Assembly (NCBI GenBank): GCA_022821935.1 | Contig: JAJECR010000308.1 | Location: forward strand, 1 to 8,010 | DNA: 8,010 bases | Source of the DNA: Candidatus Latescibacterota bacterium | Lineage (GTDB): Bacteria > JAAXHH01 | Reading direction: 5' to 3' | In this document: piece after piece, positions 1 to 5,339 of the stretch | How positions within the stretch are numbered: position 1 is the first letter of the stretch | Layout: every line of letters begins with the position of its first letter | Notes under the pieces: generated by a model | Told to the model about the DNA's origin: nothing | Database searches by the model: none | What the model saw: the letters and a program-made list of their open reading frames with translations, nothing else | Translations under genes and position numbers: made by a program

Positions 1-17
1 GGCGGGCGGATTTTGCC

Positions 18-45
18 TTGACAAGTTACCAAACAAATGTAGGGT
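18..45 (+). promoter_or_regulatory. Possible weaker upstream sigma-70-like promoter
   Basis: A perfect -35 hexamer TTGACA lies at 18-23. A poor -10 candidate, TAGGGT, lies at 40-45 after a 16-bp spacer and keeps only the TA...T skeleton. It could be a secondary promoter for the downstream operon, or the hexamer may simply be one of three TTGACA boxes in this control region. The -10 is weak, so this is tentative. Confidence 0.25.
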
Positions 46-47
46 AA

Positions 48-93
48 ATTGACACGTGTGCGCAGCATATCGCGGTGCGTATATTGACACGTG
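48..93 (+). repeat. Direct repeat ATTGACACGTG (two copies, 35-bp period), possible operator
   Basis: The 11-mer ATTGACACGTG occurs at 48-58 and again at 83-93. Each copy contains a TTGACA hexamer fused to the palindrome CACGTG (53-58 and 88-93); in the first copy the palindrome widens to ACACGTGT (52-59). The second copy forms the -35 box of the best promoter. The first copy has no usable -10 at normal spacing, so it may be a regulator-binding site rather than a promoter. A shorter match, TGACACG, recurs at 130-136. The repeat is seen directly; the operator role is inferred. Confidence 0.5.
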
Positions 94-112
94 CGGCCAT
101 TGGCTATATATT
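84..112 (+). promoter_or_regulatory. Predicted sigma-70 promoter of the parE-parC-uxuA-like operon
   Basis: A consensus -35 TTGACA (84-89) is followed, after the optimal 17-bp spacer, by TATATT (107-112), a 5/6 match to the -10 consensus. Transcription would start near 119-120 and leave a 5' leader of about 120 nt before the parE ATG at 241. The spacer contains a small inverted repeat GCCATTGGC (96-104), and the -35 overlaps the CACGTG palindrome, so a bound regulator could occlude it. This is the strongest promoter-like sequence upstream of the operon. Assignment rests on consensus match only. Confidence 0.65.
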
Positions 113-155
113 GTGCTAAACGCATGGCGTGACACGACATGTTCTAATGCCGGCA

Positions 156-189
156 CGGCTTCTCATGCCTGCGGCTTCTCATGCCTGCG
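156..189 (+). repeat. Perfect 16-bp tandem repeat in the predicted parE leader
   Basis: The unit CGGCTTCTCATGCCTG occurs at 156-171 and again, head to tail, at 172-187, and the match continues for two more bases to 189. It lies between the predicted transcription start and parE. The preceding bases form the palindrome TGCCGGCA (148-155). Copy number may vary by slippage. A regulatory or mRNA-structure role is possible, but no stable hairpin stood out by eye. Confidence 0.85.
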
Positions 190-240
190 CGGAATAGTAA
201 ATGTCCATTGCCGTAATCGTTTGCTATTGGGACAGGATCT

Positions 241-2244
241 ATGGCGACCCAGAACGGATCGGGCGACGATAAGGACCGCCACGCCCAGCTCGACCTGCTT
301 AAGCAGTCTGACGAGACGGCGAACAACGGTGCCGGTAACAGCAACGGCTCGCGCGGCAGCGGCGCCACGTCGAATGGAAGCGCTGTTGAATCGGAAAACG
401 GCGCGCGACCGGATGAAGGCAATGGATCCCCGGCCGCGGCGGCCGAAGCGGAAGCGGCCGTCTACGACGAAAGCAAGGTCAAAACCCTCTCGTCGCTGGA
501 ACACATCCGGCTCCGGACCGGCATGTATATCGGTCGGCTCGGGGACGGCAGCGATCCGGAAGACGGCATCTACGTCCTCCTGAAGGAAGTGATCGACAAC
601 GCCGTGGACGAGTTCATCATGGGCCACGGCCGGAAGATCGACGTGACCATCGAGGACAACCGGGTCCGCGTCCGCGACTTCGGCCGCGGGATTCCCCTCG
701 GGAAGGTCGTGGAGTGCACCTCCATCATCAACACGGGCGCCAAGTACAACGACGAGGTCTTCCAGTTCAGCGTCGGACTGAACGGCGTCGGCGCCAAGGC
801 GGTCAACGCCCTCTCCGTCGATTTCCGGGTCGTGGCATACCGGAACGGGCGGTATGCGGAGGCGGTATACGAGCGGGGACAGCTACTCGGGCAGAACGAA
901 GGCGCCGCGGACGAACCGGACGGCACCTATGTGGAATTCCTGCCCGACGAGGAGATCTTCGGGGAATACGCCTTTCAGCCGGATTATGTCGAACGCCGCA
1001 TGTGGAACTATGCCTGCCTGAACAGCGGCCTCCGCATGATCTACAACAAAAAGCGCTTCGTTTCCCGGTACGGACTGCTGGATTTCCTGAAGGCCGAGGT
1101 GGGGGAGCATGTCCTCTACGAGCCCTCCTATCACAAGAGCCAGTACATCGAGTTCTCCTTCACCCACACCACCAACTACGGCGAGACGCTCTTCTCCTTC
1201 GTGAACGGCCAGTATACCGCGGACGGCGGGTCTCACCAGAGCGCGTTCCGCGAAGGCATTCTCAAGGGCGTCAACGAGTACTTCAAGAAGAGCTACGGCG
1301 GCGTGGACGTGCGGGAGTCCATCGCCGGGGCCATAGCCATCAAGCTCAAGGAACCGATTTTCGAATCCCAGACCAAGAACAAGCTGGGCAATACGGAGAT
1401 CCGGGGCTGGCTCGTTTCGGAAATCCGCAGCGCCGTGGTGGACTTTCTCCACAAGAACCAGGAGTCCGCCCAGAAGATCCAGGAGAAGATCACCCAGAAC
1501 GAGCGCCTGAGAAAAGAGCTGAACGCCGTCAAGAAGGAAGCCCGGGAGGCGGCCCGCCGCATTGCCATCAAGATCCCCAACTTCAAGGACTGCAAGTACC
1601 ACTTCGGCCACGCCAGACACGGGGAGGAGTCTTCCATCTTCATCACCGAAGGGCCCTCGGCCGCCGGTTCGATGGTCTCGGCGCGGGACCCGCTGACCCA
1701 GGCGATCTTCGGGCTGAAGGGCGTGCCGCTGAACGTCTTTTCCCGGTCGCGGGCGGCCATCTACAAGAACGAGGAGCTTTACAACCTCATGATGGCCCTC
1801 GGTATCGAGGAGGGCATGTCCAACCTGCGGTTCAACAAGGTGATCATCGCGACGGACGCCGATTACGACGGTTACCACATTCGCAACCTGCTGATGACCT
1901 TCTTCCTCAGCTATTTCGAAGACATGGTGCTCGCGGGCCACGTCCACATCCTGGAAACGCCGCTCTTCCGGGTGCGCAATACGAAGGAGACCGTATACTG
2001 CTACAGCGAGAAAGAGCGCAACGCGGCGCTCGACCGGATACGGGGCGCCGAGGTTACGCGGTTCAAGGGACTGGGCGAGATTTCGCCCGGCGAATTCGGC
2101 CAGTTCATCGGTGCCGACATACGGCTCGTGAAGGTCAACGTCCGCTCTATCCACAGCATACCGGACACCCTGAATTTCTATATGGGCAAGAACACGCCCG
2201 AGCGCAGAGAGTACATCGTGGAAAACCTGCTGGACGAAGTATAG
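241..2244 (+). CDS. parE: DNA topoisomerase IV subunit B (ParE), Bacteroidota-like
   Basis: This is the ATPase subunit of a type IIA topoisomerase. It binds and hydrolyses ATP to drive strand passage with the ParC subunit encoded next. The 667-residue product has a GHKL ATPase domain with E116/N120 in KEVIDNAVDE, DFGRGIP (146-152), the GLNGVGAKAVNALS lid (179-192) and the QTK loop (Q377, T378, K379). A helical linker (about 400-440) leads to the TOPRIM domain, with catalytic E470 in ITEGPSAAGS and the metal-binding DADYD (539-543). RFKGLGEISPGEFG (607-620) and the C-terminal YMGKNTPERREYI match topo IV B of Bacteroidota. Two oddities stand out. Residues 1 to about 75 are a G/S/N/A/E-rich extension, and P472 replaces the usual Asp of EGDSA. 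The ATG at 241 is the only ATG ahead of the ATPase domain, with GGGACAGGA at 229-237 as a mediocre ribosome site. GyrB is the alternative, but length and similarity favour ParE. Confidence 0.93.
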   Translation: MATQNGSGDDKDRHAQLDLLKQSDETANNGAGNSNGSRGSGATSNGSAVESENGARPDEGNGSPAAAAEAEAAVYDESKVKTLSSLEHIRLRTGMYIGRLGDGSDPEDGIYVLLKEVIDNAVDEFIMGHGRKIDVTIEDNRVRVRDFGRGIPLGKVVECTSIINTGAKYNDEVFQFSVGLNGVGAKAVNALSVDFRVVAYRNGRYAEAVYERGQLLGQNEGAADEPDGTYVEFLPDEEIFGEYAFQPDYVERRMWNYACLNSGLRMIYNKKRFVSRYGLLDFLKAEVGEHVLYEPSYHKSQYIEFSFTHTTNYGETLFSFVNGQYTADGGSHQSAFREGILKGVNEYFKKSYGGVDVRESIAGAIAIKLKEPIFESQTKNKLGNTEIRGWLVSEIRSAVVDFLHKNQESAQKIQEKITQNERLRKELNAVKKEAREAARRIAIKIPNFKDCKYHFGHARHGEESSIFITEGPSAAGSMVSARDPLTQAIFGLKGVPLNVFSRSRAAIYKNEELYNLMMALGIEEGMSNLRFNKVIIATDADYDGYHIRNLLMTFFLSYFEDMVLAGHVHILETPLFRVRNTKETVYCYSEKERNAALDRIRGAEVTRFKGLGEISPGEFGQFIGADIRLVKVNVRSIHSIPDTLNFYMGKNTPERREYIVENLLDEV

Positions 2245-2246
2245 GA
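2243..2246 (+). promoter_or_regulatory. parC ribosome binding site overlapping the parE stop
   Basis: AGGA at 2243-2246 overlaps the parE TAG stop (2242-2244) and lies five bases before the parC ATG at 2252. The overlap supports translation of parC from the same message and fixes its start. Confidence 0.55.
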
Positions 2247-2251
2247 TCCCC

Positions 2252-4261
2252 ATGGCTTACGCCGATACCCTCTTCGACGATTACTACCTGAAGTACGCCT
2301 CTTATTTCATCAAGGACCGGGCGATCCCGGAAATCGACGACGGGCTCAAGCCGGTGCAGCGCCGCATTCTACATACCCTCTTCGAGATGGACGACGGGAA
2401 GTACCACAAGGTCGCCAACGTGGTCGGCCAGACCATGCGGTACCATCCCCACGGGGACCAGTCCATCTTCGGGTCGCTGGTCAATCTGGCCAACAAGGAC
2501 ATGTTCATCGAGAAGCAGGGCAATTTCGGTTCGATCCTGACCGGCGATCCCGCCTCCGCGGCCCGGTACATCGAATGCCGCCTGACGCCGCTGGCCAGGG
2601 ACGTGCTGCACGACCCGGAAATCACCGAATACGTGGATTCCTACGACGGCCGCAACCGGGAACCCGTGGCCTTTCCGGCGAAGATACCGGTCCTCCTCGC
2701 CATGGGCGCCGAGGGCATCGCCTCGAGCATGGCGACCCGGATCCTGCCCCACAATCTCATCGAGCTCATGGAGGCCCAGATCGCCTGCCTGCGGGACGAG
2801 CCTTTCGCGGTCCTGCCCGACTTCCCCACCGCCGGTCTGGTAGACGTCTCGGATTACAACGACGGCAACGGGAAGGTGATGGTCCGCGCCCACCTCGACG
2901 TACGGGACCCCAAGCGCATCGTCATCCGCCAACTACCCTTCGGTTCGACCACCGAGAGCCTCATCGCATCCATCGAGTCGGCGGCGAAGAAGAACAAGCT
3001 GAAGATCGCGGGCATATCCGACTTCACGGCGGACGAGGTGGAAATCGAGATCCGGCTTGCCCGGGGCGTGCATTCCGACGAAACCGTGGACGCCCTGTAC
3101 GCCTTCACCGACTGCGAGTCTTCCATCTCCACCAACATACTCGTCATCCGGGCGGGTCACCCATGCATCCTGCCCGTGTCCGACGTGCTCAGGCACAATA
3201 CGCAGCGGCTCCTGGAGATCCTCGAAGCGGAACTGAAGATCGAACGGAAACAGTTGCACGCGAAGCTGCGCGCGAAGACGCTGGAACAGCTCTTCATCAA
3301 GGAGCGGATCTACAAGCGCATCGAGGAAATCCGGGAACAGGAAAAGATCCACGAGGCGATCCGCGTGGGATTCGAACCCTTCGGGTCCAGGGTGAAGGAC
3401 CTGACTTCCGAGGATATCGATACCCTGCTCAAGGTGCCCATCCGCCGGATTTCCCTGTACGACATCAACCGCGCCAACGAGGAGATGAAGGGCATCCGGA
3501 ACCGACTGCGCGAGATCCGGGATCACCTGGGCAACCTTTCCGACTACGCGGTCACGCTGCTGGAAGGACTCATCGGTCAGTATCGGGAGGCCTTCCCCCG
3601 GCGGACGACCATCACCTCCTTCAGGCGGGTGGACGCCCGGGAGGCGGCGCAACGGAATCTCGCGCTCAAGTACGACCGGAACACCGGTTATCTGGGGTAC
3701 GAACTGGGCAGCGGCGATACGCTCTTCAACGTTTCCCCTTACGACCGGGTGCTCGTGATCCGCAAGACAGGCGCCTACGCGCTTCACGACGAGATCGAAC
3801 GGCTTTTCGTGGACAAGGGCATGCTGTACTGCGGGTTCGTCGATACCGAGCTGGTCTTTACAATGATCTACCGGGACAAGAACGCCCACCCTTACGTCAA
3901 GCGCTGCAAGCTGGACAAGTTCATCCTGAACAGGGGATACGAACTGGTCCCGGAAGGCTGCCGCATCCTCCAGCTGACCACCGACGAGGACGTCCTGGCG
4001 ACCGTCACCTACAAGCCCACGCCTCGCATGCGGGTACTCGAGGAGGAATTCGACCTGTCCCTCTATCCGGTGCGGGGGAACCGGGCCAAGGGCATCCGGC
4101 TGGCTCCCAAGGCGCTCAAGGGCGTGAAGCTGGCCAGGAAACCCGATCGGCCGGACACGACAGGACACGGGGAAGAGCCCGGCCGGACGGACCTCCCGTC
4201 GATCCAGAACGGTGCGGATCCGGCAGGTCCCTCAGGGGATCCCGAGAAAGGAACGGACTGA
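2252..4261 (+). CDS. parC: DNA topoisomerase IV subunit A (ParC), Bacteroidota-like, short C-terminal domain
   Basis: This is the DNA-cleaving subunit of topoisomerase IV. It forms a transient 5'-phosphotyrosyl link to DNA and partners with ParE to decatenate or relax chromosomes. The 669-residue protein opens with the conserved breakage-reunion domain: IDDGLKPVQRRIL (28-40), MRYHPHGDQSIFGSLV (62-77) and the catalytic R105-Y106 in ASAARYIECRL. A tower and coiled-coil region follows (about 315-445, including a charged helix near 320-370). Residues about 475-625 form a reduced C-terminal domain ending in GNRAKGIRL, then a polar, probably disordered tail (about 630-669). No GyrA box (QRRGGKG) is visible, which argues for topo IV rather than gyrase. 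The quinolone-contact positions equivalent to E. coli ParC S80 and E84 are Q70 and G74 here. parC follows parE by 7 nt and ends one base before the next gene, so the three are probably co-transcribed. Confidence 0.92.
   Translation: MAYADTLFDDYYLKYASYFIKDRAIPEIDDGLKPVQRRILHTLFEMDDGKYHKVANVVGQTMRYHPHGDQSIFGSLVNLANKDMFIEKQGNFGSILTGDPASAARYIECRLTPLARDVLHDPEITEYVDSYDGRNREPVAFPAKIPVLLAMGAEGIASSMATRILPHNLIELMEAQIACLRDEPFAVLPDFPTAGLVDVSDYNDGNGKVMVRAHLDVRDPKRIVIRQLPFGSTTESLIASIESAAKKNKLKIAGISDFTADEVEIEIRLARGVHSDETVDALYAFTDCESSISTNILVIRAGHPCILPVSDVLRHNTQRLLEILEAELKIERKQLHAKLRAKTLEQLFIKERIYKRIEEIREQEKIHEAIRVGFEPFGSRVKDLTSEDIDTLLKVPIRRISLYDINRANEEMKGIRNRLREIRDHLGNLSDYAVTLLEGLIGQYREAFPRRTTITSFRRVDAREAAQRNLALKYDRNTGYLGYELGSGDTLFNVSPYDRVLVIRKTGAYALHDEIERLFVDKGMLYCGFVDTELVFTMIYRDKNAHPYVKRCKLDKFILNRGYELVPEGCRILQLTTDEDVLATVTYKPTPRMRVLEEEFDLSLYPVRGNRAKGIRLAPKALKGVKLARKPDRPDTTGHGEEPGRTDLPSIQNGADPAGPSGDPEKGTD
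4247..4253 (+). promoter_or_regulatory. Ribosome binding site fixing the start of the uxuA-like gene
   Basis: AAAGGAA at 4247-4253 lies nine bases before the ATG at 4263. This favours 4263 over the in-frame upstream ATG at 4212, which would add 17 residues read from inside the parC tail and has no comparable site. Confidence 0.65.
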
Positions 4262-4262
4262 C

Positions 4263-5249
4263 ATGGCCCTGGAAATGCGCATCGGACTCGGACAGTTCAA
4301 CGTGCTCACCGACGAGAAACTCGCCTACATCAAGCAACTCGGCGCAGATGACTTTCTCATGAACACGCCGAAACTGCCGGGCGAGAAGCGCTGGGAGCTG
4401 GACGACCTGGTCGACCTGAAACGGCGGGCGGATAACGCCGAACTGCGGCTCATGTGCCTGGAGAACGTGCCCATCCCTTTCTACGACAAGGCCATGCTGG
4501 GGCTGCCGGGGCGCGACGAGCAGATCGAGCATATGAAGCAAACGATCCGGAACATGGGGAAGGCCGGCATACCCATCCTGGGGTACCACTGGATCCCCAG
4601 CGGTGTATGGCGTACCCCGGATCCCGCCGTACTCCGGGGCGGGGCGACGGCCACGCGGTTCGATTTCGAGGCGCACAGGGACGGAGCGCCCACCCACGGA
4701 AGGGTATTCACGGCGGATGAAATGTGGGACAATTACGAATACTACATGTCGCGGATCCTGCCGGTCGCCGAAGAAAGCAACGTCCGGCTCGCCCTGCATC
4801 CCGACGACCCGCCTGTGCCCATGCTGGGCGGCGTGGCCCGGATATTCAGCAGCTTCGAGGGGTTCAAGCGAGCTATGGATACCTTCGACAGTCCGTTCCA
4901 CGGCCTGGATTTCTGCATGGGCTGCTGGTCGGAGATGGGCGGCCACGACTACGTGATAGACGCCGTACGTCATTTCGGCGGCCGGGGCAAGATCATCTAC
5001 GTCCATTTCCGCGACGTGCAGGGGAACGTGCCCTGTTTCAACGAGTGCTTCATCAACGAGGGCAACGTCGATCCCTACGAGGTCATGCGGACGCTCAAGG
5101 AAGTCGGGTTCTCCGGGTTCATGATCACCGATCACGTACCCCATTTCGTGGACGATACCGACTGGAACCACCGCGGCCGCGCCTATGCCATCGGCTACAT
5201 GACCGCCATGCTGGAGATGGTGAACAAGCTGCAGCCTTCCCCGGCCTAG
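4263..5249 (+). CDS. uxuA: Mannonate dehydratase (UxuA) family protein
   Basis: This is a predicted TIM-barrel enzyme of the mannonate dehydratase family, which converts D-mannonate to 2-keto-3-deoxygluconate in glucuronate catabolism. It is presumably cytoplasmic and metal-dependent. The 328-residue product carries LALHPDDPPVPMLGGVARI (176-194), the family hallmark. By position, the metal ligands are probably H179, C218 (in DFCMGCW), H248 (in YVHFRDVQG) and D290 (in ITDHVPHF). INEGNVDPYEVMRTL (264-278) matches the NGDVDMYEV region of E. coli UxuA. The protein is shorter than E. coli UxuA (394 residues), and DHVPHF replaces the more usual DHG sequence, so substrate or reaction may differ. The ATG lies one base after the parC stop, so translation is probably coupled. 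No other uronate-pathway gene is visible nearby. Alternative: an uncharacterised sugar isomerase/epimerase-like TIM-barrel enzyme. The family call is firm; the exact substrate is inferred. Confidence 0.8.
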   Translation: MALEMRIGLGQFNVLTDEKLAYIKQLGADDFLMNTPKLPGEKRWELDDLVDLKRRADNAELRLMCLENVPIPFYDKAMLGLPGRDEQIEHMKQTIRNMGKAGIPILGYHWIPSGVWRTPDPAVLRGGATATRFDFEAHRDGAPTHGRVFTADEMWDNYEYYMSRILPVAEESNVRLALHPDDPPVPMLGGVARIFSSFEGFKRAMDTFDSPFHGLDFCMGCWSEMGGHDYVIDAVRHFGGRGKIIYVHFRDVQGNVPCFNECFINEGNVDPYEVMRTLKEVGFSGFMITDHVPHFVDDTDWNHRGRAYAIGYMTAMLEMVNKLQPSPA

Positions 5250-5266
5250 CCGGCCGAGGCCAGGGC

Positions 5267-5286
5267 GGTCCGGGTCAGCCCGGGCC
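5267..5286. terminator. GC-rich hairpin between convergent genes, possible bidirectional terminator
   Basis: GGTCCGGG (5267-5274) pairs with CCCGGGCC (5279-5286) across a TCAG tetraloop, giving an 8-bp stem with one G-T mismatch (a G-U pair in + strand RNA). It lies 18 nt past the uxuA-like stop and 53 nt past the stop of the opposing gene. No T-run follows on either strand, so it is not a textbook intrinsic terminator. An alternative stem, GGGCC/GGCCC (5282-5286 with 5292-5296), shares bases with it. A smaller hairpin CCGGC-CTA-GCCGG (5241-5253) spans the stop codon of the uxuA-like gene. A direct repeat GCCCAGCCT (5293-5301, 5313-5321) fills the rest of the gap. Confidence 0.4.
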
Positions 5287-5339
5287 ACACCGGCCCAGCC
5301 TGGACGGCGCGCGCCCAGCCTTAACCGCCTCCAGCTGGC

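Noticed and set aside
1..17. GC-rich stretch followed by TTTT at the left edge, like the tail of an upstream terminator
   Set aside because: The would-be hairpin lies outside the window, so it cannot be supported.
147..197. Possible 16-residue leader peptide (ATG at 147, TAG at 195-197) spanning the tandem repeat
   Set aside because: No ribosome site precedes it, and the 16-bp repeat changes frame between copies, so the peptide has no repeated or regulatory codon pattern. It is probably chance.
56..583. 175-codon + strand reading frame across the control region and the parE start
   Set aside because: It is out of frame with parE, overlaps the promoter, and its product is arginine- and threonine-rich with no recognisable domain. 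It is a shadow frame in GC-rich DNA.
883..2253. Antisense 456-codon frame opposite parE, with similar antisense frames opposite parC (2933-4168) and the uxuA-like gene (4116-5288)
   Set aside because: They mirror the codon bias of the sense genes and show no family features.
714..2291. Long alternative + frame (525 codons) inside parE, and a similar 595-codon frame inside parC (2575-4362)
   Set aside because: Both give arginine/glycine/proline-rich proteins without domains and lie wholly or mostly within well-conserved genes. They result from third-position GC bias.
4212..4262. Upstream in-frame ATG giving the uxuA-like protein 17 more residues
   Set aside because: The extra residues overlap the parC tail and do not look like the family N-terminus, and a good ribosome site sits directly before the ATG at 4263.
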